40,081 bases of DNA, taken from contig JAOAJI010000010.1 of NCBI GenBank assembly GCA_026414265.1, positions 1 through 40,081 of the forward strand, in the 5' to 3' direction. The notes under the pieces are model-generated. The model worked only from the letters and a program-made list of their open reading frames with translations, made no database searches and was not told the DNA's origin. Shown piece after piece: positions 17,376 through 26,215 of the stretch. Every line of letters starts with the position of its first letter. Position 1 is the first letter of the stretch. The stretch comes from Microcaldota archaeon (GTDB lineage Archaea > Micrarchaeota > Micrarchaeia > Anstonellales > SKW190). The position numbers and the translations under genes were made by a program.

Positions 17376-19151
17376 ATGCTTGATAACGAGACAGAGCAAA
17401 TAATCTTTAAACACGCGCTAAAGAATGCCAGTGACTATGGAAAAGCAAATCCAAAAGCAGTTTTGGGCAAAGTATTGGCAGAAAAGCCTGAGCTTAAGAC
17501 AAATGTAAAGGAACTAGAAAATAAAATTCTAGAGGTAGTCAACAAAGTCAATTCTTATGAGCAAGGCTTTATTCAGCAGGAACTGAAAAGATACTCTTTC
17601 TATCAAAAACCTAAAGAAGAAAGTTTAGAAGATAAGTTAAAGTTACCTTTTGCAGAACGATTTATCAGCCAAGGCTTTAAAATTACTACAAGGTTTCCAC
17701 CTGAACCTAACGGTTATTTGCACATAGGGCATGCAAAGGCTGCGTTTCTTGGTTTTGAATCTGCTAAAATCTACAAAGGCGATTTTGTAGTAAGGTTTGA
17801 CGACACTAATCCAGAAAAAGAGTCACAAGAATACGTAGATGCCATCCTTGAGGACTTAGAATGGTTGGGTATTAAATATAACAAACTTTTTTTTGCCAGT
17901 GACTATCTTGATTACATATACTCACAAATTAGAAAACTTTTCGAGCTAAAACTTGCTTATGTTTGTTCTTGTACTCAGGAACAAATAAAGACAAACAGAG
18001 AAAATAAACTAGAATGCAAATGCAGACTTAGAACGACTGAAGATAATCTTGACCTTTTTGATAAGATGTTATCAAATTATTTTTCGAAAGGCGAGTATTG
18101 TATAAGATTAGTAGGTAACATGAAAAGCGAAAACACTGCTATGCGTGATCCTATGTTAGCAAGAATCATATATCATGAACATTACAGGCAAAAAGACAAA
18201 CATATAGTTTGGCCTACTTATGATCTTGAAGCGCCTTTGATGGATACATTTAATAAAGTGACACATGCAATACGGTCTAAAGAATACGAGTTGAGAGACG
18301 AACCATACAAATATATCTTAAATGGACTTGGTCAATACTTGCCTGAAATCGTTTCTATATCTAGACTTGAAATTAACGGATATCCTATGAGCAAAAGAAT
18401 AATCAATTCTTTAATTAATTCCAAAATTGTGAGTTCATGGGATGATATTAGACTACCTACGATAAAGGCGATAAGGAAAAGAGGGATTCTTCCAGAAGCC
18501 ATAAAAAATGTAGTTTTATATTTTGGCTTCTCAAAGGTCGACAGTAAAATTAACATGCAAAGAATTTTGGACGAAAATAACAAAATTATTAACGATAAAG
18601 CAAAGCGGTTGTATTTCGTTAAGGACCCTGTAAAAGCAATAATTGAGAACTTATCAGAGGAAAAAAAATCAATAGACATTTCGCTACATCCAACTAATGC
18701 TGCTCTTGGCACAAGAAGAATAAACGTGACAAACGAAGTCTTTATTTCTTCAAGTGATGTGCATCTATTTGACAACAACAATGTTGTCAGATTGAAAGAA
18801 CTAGCAAATGTTCAATTGGTTGAAAAAATTTCTGAAAAAGAGATAGTTTTAAGAAGCATGAGCACAAAAGTAGATAGTTCCAAGATCAAAAAAATACAAT
18901 GGGTTTCTGCTTTGCCTGAAGAGTATCTTTTATGTAAAATAACAGAGCCAAAAGAACTCTTCTTTGATCAAGAAATGACGCAACTTAACAAAGAAAGTTT
19001 AGTTGTTCACCAAGGCTTTACGGAGAAGTATTCTAAGGAGTTATCTTTAAACGAAGTCATACAATTTGAAAGATTTGGTTTTTGTAAATTAGATAAAATA
19101 GTTGATGTATCAAATCAAATAGAGTTAACATTCATTTATTTAAGCCAGTAA
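17376..19151 (+). CDS. gltX: Glutamyl-tRNA synthetase, archaeal type
   Basis: 591 residues from the ATG at 17376, which has GAGTGA five bases ahead; a GTG at 17367 is less likely. It charges tRNA-Glu and, in most archaea, also tRNA-Gln for later amidation by GatDE. The N-terminal helical region (ALKNASDYGKANPKAVLGKV) is specific to archaeal GluRS. The class I catalytic domain has FPPEPNGYLHIGHAK (HIGH motif), VRFDDTNPEKE, and the KMSKS variant GYPMSKR. The C-terminal anticodon-binding beta-barrels are of the GlnRS-like kind. It converges on the Orc1/Cdc6 gene with only five bases between. Confidence 0.95.
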   Translation: MLDNETEQIIFKHALKNASDYGKANPKAVLGKVLAEKPELKTNVKELENKILEVVNKVNSYEQGFIQQELKRYSFYQKPKEESLEDKLKLPFAERFISQGFKITTRFPPEPNGYLHIGHAKAAFLGFESAKIYKGDFVVRFDDTNPEKESQEYVDAILEDLEWLGIKYNKLFFASDYLDYIYSQIRKLFELKLAYVCSCTQEQIKTNRENKLECKCRLRTTEDNLDLFDKMLSNYFSKGEYCIRLVGNMKSENTAMRDPMLARIIYHEHYRQKDKHIVWPTYDLEAPLMDTFNKVTHAIRSKEYELRDEPYKYILNGLGQYLPEIVSISRLEINGYPMSKRIINSLINSKIVSSWDDIRLPTIKAIRKRGILPEAIKNVVLYFGFSKVDSKINMQRILDENNKIINDKAKRLYFVKDPVKAIIENLSEEKKSIDISLHPTNAALGTRRINVTNEVFISSSDVHLFDNNNVVRLKELANVQLVEKISEKEIVLRSMSTKVDSSKIKKIQWVSALPEEYLLCKITEPKELFFDQEMTQLNKESLVVHQGFTEKYSKELSLNEVIQFERFGFCKLDKIVDVSNQIELTFIYLSQ

Positions 19152-19156
19152 AAAGA

Positions 19157-20221
19157 TTAAAGCATTTTTTCGTTTAGTTTAAACAGGCTCGAATTGCCTC
19201 TGTTTATTTTAATTTCTTCTTTAGTTAAAACACCTGTGTTTACAAGGTTTTCAAGCTTATTTCTCAAAGTTCTTTCGTTAATTTCATTGAGCTTCTTGTA
19301 TAGTTCGCCAGAAGTAATCTGCTTGTTCTCAGCTACTTTGATAGTTTCAATAATTTTTTTCTCTATTTCGTCAAAGTTGCGTTTTTTCAATTCAAATAGT
19401 TTTTCTTTTGCTTTGTAAACGTCTTCTATGCTGATCTTTTTCTTTTCTTCGTTCTCAGCTATTAGTGCTGCTTCGCGTAAGACAGCTAACCCAAGCCTTG
19501 CATCGCCTCTCTTCGACGCTATGGCTGCACATAATCCAATTACTTCATCATCAAAAGTATTAATGTGCAAAGCTATTTTCGCTCTTTCTTTGAGAATGTC
19601 TTTGAGCTGTTGAACAGTGTAAGATGAAAACTCTAAAAATTTAAGTGCCAAGCTACTTTTTATTCTTTGATCCAAATAATAAGGCAGTGATTCGTCGTTA
19701 GATATTAATATGACCATAACATGGCTCTTTTTCATCCTTGTTAAGTCATAAAGCAGAGAATCTTTTGCATATTTGGAGTAAATCATCCTGTCAGCTTCGT
19801 CTAATACAACTAAAATTTTTTTATTTTGATTAACTAAACAACTAGTTATCCTTTCATAAAGCTCATCAACAGCTATTCCTCTTCTCGGCATTACTAATTT
19901 AAGTTTGTCAGCTATTATGTTAAGGGCGCTCATTCTCGTATGGTTCTCCCAGCAGTTTATATAAACATGTTGTATGTTTATCTGTTCATCGTCTGCTTTT
20001 TGACATAGTTTTTTCGCTGTCAGTGTTTTTCCAACACCTGTGCTACCATATAAAAAATAGTTTTGAGAAAAATTGTAATTAACAAATGCTTTTATTCCTC
20101 CAGTAAGTTCTTTGATTTCGTTGTCTCTATAAAGTACTTCTTCTGGTATGTACTCATCATTTAATGCTTCAGGAAGCTTTATTATAGATTCACGTTGATA
20201 TGTCTTTACCATAGGCATCAT
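19157..20221 (-). CDS. cdc6: Orc1/Cdc6-type replication initiator ATPase
   Basis: 354 residues. AAA+ ATPase with Walker A GSTGVGKT (59-66), Walker B VVLDEAD (139-145), sensor 1 ISN (174-176) and sensor 2 GDAR (240-243, in the motif KRGDARLGLAVLREA), followed by a winged helix (about 290-354). The early motif VLYRDNEI matches the usual start of the Orc1/Cdc6 AAA+ domain. Such proteins recognise origins and load MCM. Two adjacent ATGs (20221, 20218) are possible starts. It lies ten bases after a winged-helix gene on the same strand, so the two are an operon. No origin boxes are recognisable nearby. Confidence 0.92.
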   Translation of the reverse strand: MMPMVKTYQRESIIKLPEALNDEYIPEEVLYRDNEIKELTGGIKAFVNYNFSQNYFLYGSTGVGKTLTAKKLCQKADDEQINIQHVYINCWENHTRMSALNIIADKLKLVMPRRGIAVDELYERITSCLVNQNKKILVVLDEADRMIYSKYAKDSLLYDLTRMKKSHVMVILISNDESLPYYLDQRIKSSLALKFLEFSSYTVQQLKDILKERAKIALHINTFDDEVIGLCAAIASKRGDARLGLAVLREAALIAENEEKKKISIEDVYKAKEKLFELKKRNFDEIEKKIIETIKVAENKQITSGELYKKLNEINERTLRNKLENLVNTGVLTKEEIKINRGNSSLFKLNEKML

Positions 20222-20231
20222 GTGTATGAAG

Positions 20232-20693
20232 CTATTTTACCAGCTTAAATTTTTTAATTGCCTTTTCAATGTTGATAAATGATTCTTCCAGTTCTTTTTG
20301 ATAATATTTCTTGAGCCTTTCTTCTACAGTATTGCCTAAATATGGATTCCCTAAATAGTAGTCTCTGTTCTTCTCATACAGAAATCCAGACTTTTTTAAC
20401 TGTGATATGTGATATCTGATAGCTTTTTCATTAGCTTGATTATCAAGTTCCTTAATTTTGGTAATCAGTTCATTAGATGTAAAAGAATTTTTTTCCAAGG
20501 ATAATGTTAATGCTGCTTCGACCATAGTTATGATGAGCTGTCTTGATTCTTTTTCTGAGATCAATCCAAGAGCAAGGCACAACCATCTGACAATCGATTT
20601 TTTTGTGATTAAGCCATCTTCGACAAAATTCATTTTCCTTAGTTTTAGTTCACTTATTATGTGTTGTGATTCTGGTATTAATCCCATAACCAT
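20232..20693 (-). CDS. Winged-helix protein in operon with Orc1/Cdc6
   Basis: 153 residues. A conserved opening (LKLRKMNFVEDGLITKKSIVRWLCLALGLISEKESR) is followed by a helix-turn-helix region with NELITKIKELD and NEKAIRYHISQLKKSGFLYEKNRDYYLGNPY, the recognition helix and wing of an ArsR/MarR-like fold. I recall similar small proteins in archaeal genomes, without an established function. It is immediately upstream of cdc6, so it may regulate that operon or assist initiation (inference). It is divergent from the unknown gene at 20722 across only 28 AT-rich bases. Confidence 0.75.
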   Translation of the reverse strand: MVMGLIPESQHIISELKLRKMNFVEDGLITKKSIVRWLCLALGLISEKESRQLIITMVEAALTLSLEKNSFTSNELITKIKELDNQANEKAIRYHISQLKKSGFLYEKNRDYYLGNPYLGNTVEERLKKYYQKELEESFINIEKAIKKFKLVK

Positions 20694-20721
20694 ATTAATT
20701 AAGCAAAATCTAATTTAAATT

Positions 20722-21411
20722 ATGAGTAGCTATGAAGGCTTTCAATCGTTAAACAAATCCTTTAGCATGCTTCAAAACTTAATTCATGAAGGCTTGGCTA
20801 ATGATACCGAAATACTACTAATCAACACAGACTTATCTAAATTAGATTCTTTGTTGTTGTATGAGGTAAAGATGTCCTTTGCCACTAAAACAAGGTATTT
20901 TCAGGAGATGAGAATAAACAATAATATAACAAACTACTCGTTTGACCATTTGAATAACAAGTGTATAGGATTTGACGAAAAAAACAATTGTTATATGTTT
21001 TATTCCTACTTTACTAAAAATGAAAAATTAAAAGAATTGGTTTTTGTTAGATTAGAGATTGAAATGTTAGGTATCAACTTTTTGAGTGATAAAAGTTTTG
21101 AGCTGTCTTATGATACTAAAGTCAATAATGTTCACATAAAATTCGCTTTTCGTCATTCTAAAATTGATAGATTTATATTGCCAATAACATCGATTGACGG
21201 TTTCACGTTGTTAAAGAATTATCAGCGTCAGTTCGGTAATTTAGAGCTGTTTGCGCCTTATGGATTTACTATATCCGTTGATCATTTTTCTATCCATCCA
21301 TACATTGTCAAAACAGTTCGTGATACTAGTGTGCCTAAACCAAGATATTCTGATATATTAAGACAGTACGATAATATCTTATTTGAGAAGATTAAGGCAA
21401 TTAGCTTCTAA
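20722..21411 (+). CDS. Unknown soluble protein divergent from the cdc6 operon
   Basis: 229 residues with no signal peptide, membrane segment or motif that I recognise. It is predicted mixed alpha/beta: an N-terminal helix (SLNKSFSMLQNLIHEGL), then many aromatic-rich strands (NNCYMFYSYFTKNEK, HIKFAFRHSKIDRFILP), ending in a helical tail (RYSDILRQYDNILFEKIKAI). The ATG has no ribosome binding site but lies in an AT-rich 28-base spacer shared with the winged-helix gene, so it is likely leaderless. Codon use and length suggest a real gene. Confidence 0.65.
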   Translation: MSSYEGFQSLNKSFSMLQNLIHEGLANDTEILLINTDLSKLDSLLLYEVKMSFATKTRYFQEMRINNNITNYSFDHLNNKCIGFDEKNNCYMFYSYFTKNEKLKELVFVRLEIEMLGINFLSDKSFELSYDTKVNNVHIKFAFRHSKIDRFILPITSIDGFTLLKNYQRQFGNLELFAPYGFTISVDHFSIHPYIVKTVRDTSVPKPRYSDILRQYDNILFEKIKAISF

Positions 21412-21428
21412 TTTAACAAGCAACTCCA

Positions 21429-22769
21429 TTAGTTCATAAAGTCGTTGAGAGACGAATATTTAGACTCATAAATTTTTTTTTCTATTACTACAGATGAAGT
21501 ACTATTACGAACTTTTTTTTCAGTGTCATTATTTCTAAGATCTTCATCATCTGATGGAATTATTTTAACTATTCCATAAACACCGTCGTATCCAGGTATG
21601 AGCTTAACAGTTCCTATTCTAGCAGAAATTATGTAGTCTGCTAACCTACTATTAAATCTATTTCTTAGCTCATTATAATCTACATTAATCAAGATATTTA
21701 TTTCGTTATTGTAAAAGTTAATCAAATCATTGTAGAGACTAGTTACTTTTTTCGAATTTTCATTTGTATTCAAATACTGTGCCAGTATTTGTTTTAAAGG
21801 GACTATCTTTCTAAAAGGTATGTGGTTTTTTCTTATGAATCCCAAAGGCCTAGTTTCTTCAGCCAGTTCTTCTACTCTATGTAATACTCCTATGGTCAGT
21901 TCTTTCCTGCATACAGGGCAAATATTTTTGAGTTTTTTTGATTCATCTGGTGATAATGAAACATTACAGTTTCTGTGGCCATCGTAGTGGTATTTACCTT
22001 CTTCAGGATAGAATTCAATTGTTTCTAACAACCTATTAGCTCCTTCTTGGTCTACATTTTCTAGGGCACATATAACGTTTTCATAAGTAAGTTCTTTAAC
22101 CTCTAATATGTTTGCTTCTCTTCCTATCTTTTCAGGCGAATGTGAATCGCTATTAGATATCAGATTGATGTTATCTAATTCTTTTATTCTCCAGTTCATT
22201 GCAGGATCACTAGATAATCCTGTTTCGACACATTTTATATATTTCATCATGTCTTTATAGCAGTCTTTGATAGAATCATATCCGCTGTTAGAACCATAAA
22301 CAGAAAACCACGGTGTCCATATGTGTGCAGGAAAAACGAAAGCTTTATGTGAAACGCTTTTTGCTATTTCTACTGTTTCATCTGCTCCCATAAAAAGTGT
22401 AGGTCTTCCGTCTGCGCTTAAATTGTTTTTTTTCCCCACTATGTCATTAAATTGCTCTAGCTCTTCTAAGGTTTTGAATGCTATACATTGGTGTATTTTT
22501 TTGCATTCGTTATTATCGAAGTAAACATTACTTACTTCTCCGCATAACAAGTATCTCATACCATTGACATTGTATAAACCTAAATGTTCGTCGTCTTTGC
22601 TGAACGCATTTTTTAACTCTTCAACATATTTTGGATGAGTTATATCTCCAGTTCCCATGAGTTGAATGCCTTTGGTTTTTGCGAATTCAGATAGTTCTAA
22701 AGGGTTCATCTTCGAACTAGTTGCCATGGAATACTTGGAATGGACATGTAGATCTGCAATTATTCTCAT
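21429..22769 (-). CDS. EndoQ-like PHP-domain DNA repair endonuclease
   Basis: 446 residues from the ATG at 22769. PHP phosphoesterase domain: IADLHVHSKYS at the N-terminus, GTGDITHP, AHIWTPWFSVYGS, ETGLSSDPAMNWR and NSDSHSPEKIGREAN. A C-terminal zinc-binding part has HRNCNVSLSPDE and ICPVCRKELTIGVLHRVEELA. This is the pattern of archaeal endonuclease Q, which nicks DNA 5' of deaminated bases (uracil, hypoxanthine) and abasic sites. A lysine/serine-rich tail follows the core. It stands alone, downstream of the surface-protein gene on the same strand. Confidence 0.88.
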   Translation of the reverse strand: MRIIADLHVHSKYSMATSSKMNPLELSEFAKTKGIQLMGTGDITHPKYVEELKNAFSKDDEHLGLYNVNGMRYLLCGEVSNVYFDNNECKKIHQCIAFKTLEELEQFNDIVGKKNNLSADGRPTLFMGADETVEIAKSVSHKAFVFPAHIWTPWFSVYGSNSGYDSIKDCYKDMMKYIKCVETGLSSDPAMNWRIKELDNINLISNSDSHSPEKIGREANILEVKELTYENVICALENVDQEGANRLLETIEFYPEEGKYHYDGHRNCNVSLSPDESKKLKNICPVCRKELTIGVLHRVEELAEETRPLGFIRKNHIPFRKIVPLKQILAQYLNTNENSKKVTSLYNDLINFYNNEINILINVDYNELRNRFNSRLADYIISARIGTVKLIPGYDGVYGIVKIIPSDDEDLRNNDTEKKVRNSTSSVVIEKKIYESKYSSLNDFMN

Positions 22770-22788
22770 CAAACTAACCTAATTAGAA

Positions 22789-22802
22789 ATCAAATATTTG
22801 AT
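22789..22802. promoter_or_regulatory. Perfect 14-bp palindrome upstream of the EndoQ-like gene
   Basis: ATCAAATATTTGAT, centred about 26 bases before the EndoQ ATG, where box A would lie. It could be the promoter itself or an operator over it. Confidence 0.35.
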
Positions 22803-22820
22803 TATTAATTTGATTATTAG
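22797..22820. repeat. 12-base tandem repeat at the end of the surface-protein gene
   Basis: TTTGATTATTAA followed directly by TTTGATTATTAG. The second copy contains the stop codon of the minus-strand surface-protein gene, and the first overlaps the palindrome at 22789. Confidence 0.7.
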
Positions 22821-24103
22821 TTTGTCTGTTCTTTAGCTTTACTTTTAGTATAGATAATATATATCGCAACAGCGAGTATTATTAAGCCTATGACGATGAA
22901 AATAATGTTTTGCTGGCTTTGTACAGGAACAGAGCCACTGCCTTTTTGAGATGATTGGTTCGTAGTAGTGTTGCTTGTTTCATTTGAATCTTGATTTTCA
23001 AAGTCAATTAGTTTAATGTTTCCACTTGCTGATGCCTGATTATCTTCTTTATCTTTAGCTATAATCCTATAACTGAAAAACTTAGATCCTTCAGGTATAC
23101 TTGCTATGCCAAGATAAATATCGTTTTCGGAGTGCAAGTACATGTTTATGCTGTCTTCTTTTTCTTCAGTTTCGTAAAACAATGTTAGTTCAGAGAGTCC
23201 TGAGGCATATTTTCCTTGGTCTTTAACTTTTGCAAACACTTTGACTTTAGATGAGTTCTTGTCATATTCAACCTTTGTATCTGAGATATTTGGCGCTTCT
23301 CTGTCAACAGGGATTATAATGTCTACCTCCGGTTGGAAAGTTATATGGACTTTTTTCTCATAATCTCCAACAATAACCTTAACCGCTGGATTGTTGTCAT
23401 CACCAAATACAAATTCTTTACCAGATTCAGGAACTATGATTTGTTTTCCATCGTATTCTATGATTCCTGCTATTTTATTTGCTTGAGAATCAACAATGTA
23501 TAGAGTTGCTTTCCTTTCGAATACTCTAAAGCTGTATCTTGCGTTTTGAACTACTTCGATTTTTTCTTCTTTCTTAAGATTCTTATAAAGGATAGTTATG
23601 GTTTGAGTACCTCTAGGAAGATAAAGCCTTGCTATACCATATGAATCAGTTTGGTATCTAATTCCGTTAAATTCAACAATAGCATTAGCAGGATTTCCTT
23701 TGTCGTCAATCAGATAAACAGATACCAAATACACTGGTAATTTTATAGTCTGAATGGAAATAGTCTTGTTAACGTCAAAGGTTTCTTTTTTTTGGGTATT
23801 CCCATATACCACAGTAACTGTATATTTAGTATCAACTTTATTTGGGTTGAATTCATTATTGTAGAGCGTGTAATTTGCTCTACCAAGGTTGTTTGTCACT
23901 AGTGCTTTTGACGTTATGTATCCGTCTATGGAATTTAACTGGTAAGTAAAATATACATACGCGTTTTCTATAGGAATGCTTTCCTCACTTAAAACTTGAA
24001 CTTCTACATTCTTTCTAAATTCTGAAAAATTAGTTCCAACAAAGAACATGTAAACTAAGAGAGACAGAGACAAAGAACAAAGCATACTTAAATTTTTATT
24101 CAT
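22817..24103 (-). CDS. Membrane-anchored surface protein with Ig-like domains
   Basis: 428 residues from the ATG at 24103 (GTGGT upstream). There is an N-terminal signal segment (about 8-25). Several beta-sandwich repeats follow: VEVQVLSEESIPIENAYVYF, then VSVYLIDDKGNPANAIVEFNG with DSYGIARLYLPRG, the carboxypeptidase-regulatory-like kind. A third unit is ATLYIVDSQANKIAGIIEY. Near residues 275-375 there is an Ig/cadherin-like unit (DREAPNISDTKVEY, YRIIAKDKEDNQASASG). A Ser/Thr/Asn/Gln-rich stalk with sequons leads to a C-terminal transmembrane helix (IIFIVIGLIILAVAIYIIYT) and a short basic tail. The ligand is unknown. A C/D box RNA lies just upstream on the same strand. Confidence 0.75.
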   Translation of the reverse strand: MNKNLSMLCSLSLSLLVYMFFVGTNFSEFRKNVEVQVLSEESIPIENAYVYFTYQLNSIDGYITSKALVTNNLGRANYTLYNNEFNPNKVDTKYTVTVVYGNTQKKETFDVNKTISIQTIKLPVYLVSVYLIDDKGNPANAIVEFNGIRYQTDSYGIARLYLPRGTQTITILYKNLKKEEKIEVVQNARYSFRVFERKATLYIVDSQANKIAGIIEYDGKQIIVPESGKEFVFGDDNNPAVKVIVGDYEKKVHITFQPEVDIIIPVDREAPNISDTKVEYDKNSSKVKVFAKVKDQGKYASGLSELTLFYETEEKEDSINMYLHSENDIYLGIASIPEGSKFFSYRIIAKDKEDNQASASGNIKLIDFENQDSNETSNTTTNQSSQKGSGSVPVQSQQNIIFIVIGLIILAVAIYIIYTKSKAKEQTN

Positions 24104-24119
24104 AAGAACCACTTTCAAA

Positions 24120-24183
24120 ATTATTCAGCGCTCCAGGGTTTCATCACTTATCAGTAAACCCGCATTTCATCATACAGAATAAT
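24120..24183 (-). ncRNA. C/D box sRNA with two 12-base guides
   Basis: On the minus strand, in order: C box ATGATGA (24173-24167), guide AATGCGGGTTTA, D' box CTGA (24154-24151), three bases, C' box GTGATGA (24147-24141), guide AACCCTGGAGCG, D box CTGA (24128-24125). Both guides are exactly 12 bases, the archaeal standard, and ATTAT/ATAAT flanks can close a terminal stem. Such RNAs direct 2'-O-methylation with fibrillarin, Nop5 and L7Ae. By the N-plus-five rule the methylated bases would be the C ending UAAAC and the C ending CGCUC in the targets. It is more GC-rich than its surroundings. Ends are approximate. Confidence 0.85.
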
Positions 24184-24271
24184 ATTGTAACGTATGGTTT
24201 ATTAAATTGTTATAAAAAATTAGAAATTAATAAAAGAATTGATTGTTGCATAAGACTTAGGTTGGTTAACC

Positions 24272-25672
24272 ATGGGCTCGGATTTTGAATTTAATCACAA
24301 AACTATCATGTTATATCTTCTAACCTTACTTTTAATAGGAATGGTCACCTATCTATACTTGAATTTGAACGAGAAGCAATTAGTTGCTACATTAATACTT
24401 TTTGCATTGGTTCTAGGTACTGTATTTTTCTGGGAAATTAGGTTATCTTTTGCACTTGTTGGTATCGCTATTTTAATAGCTTCTGGATTATTGAGTATTG
24501 AGAAATTTATAGAGTTTTCTTCTTTGAACATCATACTTTTTTTGGCAGGGATGATGATTTTTGTTGGTTATCTGGAAAAAGTAGCATTCTTCGAGTACTT
24601 AATAAGTAAACTTATTATTCTTATAGGAAAAGGCGGGATAAGGCTTTACGTTCTTTTAATGTTCATGGCTGCGTTTTTTGCTGCGATTGTTGACGAAGTC
24701 ACTTCCATCTTGTTTATGCTATCTATAGTTTTATTGATAACTTCAAAACTTCGTGTAAATCCTGTGCCTTTTGTGTTGATGATAGTTTTTGCAACTAACA
24801 TTGGAAGCTCAGCAACAGCCATAGGTAATCCAGTTGGTGTTATGATTGCTTTGAGTGCTAAACTAACTTTTTTAGATTTTCTTTATCATGCAACTATAGT
24901 TTCTTTGATCGTGCTAATAGCTACTATAATCACATGTTACTTGTTATTCAGGAAGGAGCTACAGGAGTTTTCAAACAATTACAGCACATTAAGGCCTGAA
25001 GATCTTGTTGATGTGCATCAATACGATAAAAGAATAGGTTATACTGCAATTTTTTTCGTAACAGTTTTCCTTTCTTTAGTCTTCCATTCACCAATAGAGA
25101 ACTTTCTTGGCTTGGAAAAAAATTCAATGTTGTTAGGTACTTCTCTTTTTGCTGCAGGTATAGTGTTGTTCATTGAAGGTAAAAACGCAAGAACGTTTGT
25201 TGAATCGAAAGTAGATTGGTGGACGTTATTATTTTTTATGCTTCTGTTCTCCTCAGTTGGTACTCTTGAAGAGTCTGGTGTTATGGAACTAGTTTCTAGC
25301 AAATTTGTCAGTATTTTTGGTACCTCAAAAGAACTTGCCATGAGCGGAATAATGCTAATTTCAGGGTTCTTAACAGCTGTATTGGACAATGTACTAGCAG
25401 TTGCTGTCTTTATACCTCTAGTTAAAGAGTTGTTGGAAACTCCTGTTGGCTCAAACTATTTGTGGTGGTCTTTATTGTTTGGATCTACGTTGTTTGGTAA
25501 TCTAACTATTATTGGCAGTACTGCTAACATAATAGCAATAGGTTTAATGGAAAAAAGAGGCTATAAGAAAATTACTTTTATGGAGTGGTTTAGGTATGGT
25601 TTACCTGTTGTTGTAGTTTCAGTTTCTCTTGCATTCTTACTTATTTATCTGCAGTACTTATATGGCTGGTAG
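24272..25672 (+). CDS. Ion transporter of the ArsB/NhaD/CitM superfamily
   Basis: 466 residues with about 11-12 transmembrane helices in two halves. The first half carries FFAAIVDEVTSILFML and NIGSSATAIGNPVGVMIA. The second mirrors it with GFLTAVLDNVLAVAVFIPL and NLTIIGSTANIIAIG. These paired acidic and G-x-x-N/G-N-P motifs are typical of the ArsB/NhaD/CitM ion transporter superfamily. The substrate (Na+/H+, arsenite or a carboxylate) cannot be told from sequence by eye. The two acidic intramembrane motifs favour a cation/proton antiporter such as NhaD (inference). It is followed 27 bases later by an ATP-cone gene. Confidence 0.85.
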   Translation: MGSDFEFNHKTIMLYLLTLLLIGMVTYLYLNLNEKQLVATLILFALVLGTVFFWEIRLSFALVGIAILIASGLLSIEKFIEFSSLNIILFLAGMMIFVGYLEKVAFFEYLISKLIILIGKGGIRLYVLLMFMAAFFAAIVDEVTSILFMLSIVLLITSKLRVNPVPFVLMIVFATNIGSSATAIGNPVGVMIALSAKLTFLDFLYHATIVSLIVLIATIITCYLLFRKELQEFSNNYSTLRPEDLVDVHQYDKRIGYTAIFFVTVFLSLVFHSPIENFLGLEKNSMLLGTSLFAAGIVLFIEGKNARTFVESKVDWWTLLFFMLLFSSVGTLEESGVMELVSSKFVSIFGTSKELAMSGIMLISGFLTAVLDNVLAVAVFIPLVKELLETPVGSNYLWWSLLFGSTLFGNLTIIGSTANIIAIGLMEKRGYKKITFMEWFRYGLPVVVVSVSLAFLLIYLQYLYGW

Positions 25673-25699
25673 ATAAAATTTAATTAAGGTGATGGTTAA

Positions 25700-26170
25700 A
25701 TGCACAGATTAAAAGTTGAGGTTATAAAAAAGGACGGAACTCGAGAAAAGTTCTCTAGAGCTAAACTTGTCAGGGGAATGATAAGAGCAGGTTTGCAAAA
25801 GCACATAGCAGAAGAGATTGCTGATAAAGTTCAGCTCAAGTTAACAGATAAATCAGAGATCTCTTCGAGTTGGATAAGACAAGAAGTAATATCTTTGATA
25901 AGAGAAATAGACACTAAACTTGCTGAAGAATTTGCCATGTTCCAAAAGTCTATAAGGAATCTTGCAAAAAATGAGCAATACATAGAAACGAAACTAAGGT
26001 TATTAGTTGGTTCTGCTGGAGAAGTAAAAAGTGTTTATGGCGGTTTTCACATAATCGTAAATGACCCAGATGAATTTGACTTTTATGGAGTTTTTCTTGA
26101 GCTTCTTCGTTATAGTCAGTCAATACAAATAGAAGCTGACAATGATAAATTAAAAATTGTTTCAAAATAA
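25700..26170 (+). CDS. Small ATP-cone domain protein
   Basis: 156 residues. Residues 1-95 form an ATP-cone: VEVIKKDGTREKFSRAKLVRGMIRAGL, then a helical core with SSWIRQEVISLIREID and a closing helix, as in ribonucleotide reductases and NrdR. There is no NrdR zinc ribbon and no reductase domain. The C-terminal 50 residues (VYGGFHIIVNDPDEFDFYGVFLELL) are a separate small segment I do not recognise. It may act as a stand-alone nucleotide sensor (inference). The ATG has a strong GGTGATGGTTAA leader. tRNA-Val(UAC) follows 45 bases later. Confidence 0.8.
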   Translation: MHRLKVEVIKKDGTREKFSRAKLVRGMIRAGLQKHIAEEIADKVQLKLTDKSEISSSWIRQEVISLIREIDTKLAEEFAMFQKSIRNLAKNEQYIETKLRLLVGSAGEVKSVYGGFHIIVNDPDEFDFYGVFLELLRYSQSIQIEADNDKLKIVSK

Positions 26171-26215
26171 ATAACTTAACTTATCATTTCTTTTACGTAA
26201 TTAACTACCTGACGA

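Noticed and set aside
20694-20721. Replication origin beside cdc6
   Set aside because: The spacer is only 28 bases, AT-rich but without recognisable origin recognition boxes or repeats; no other candidate repeat cluster lies near the gene.
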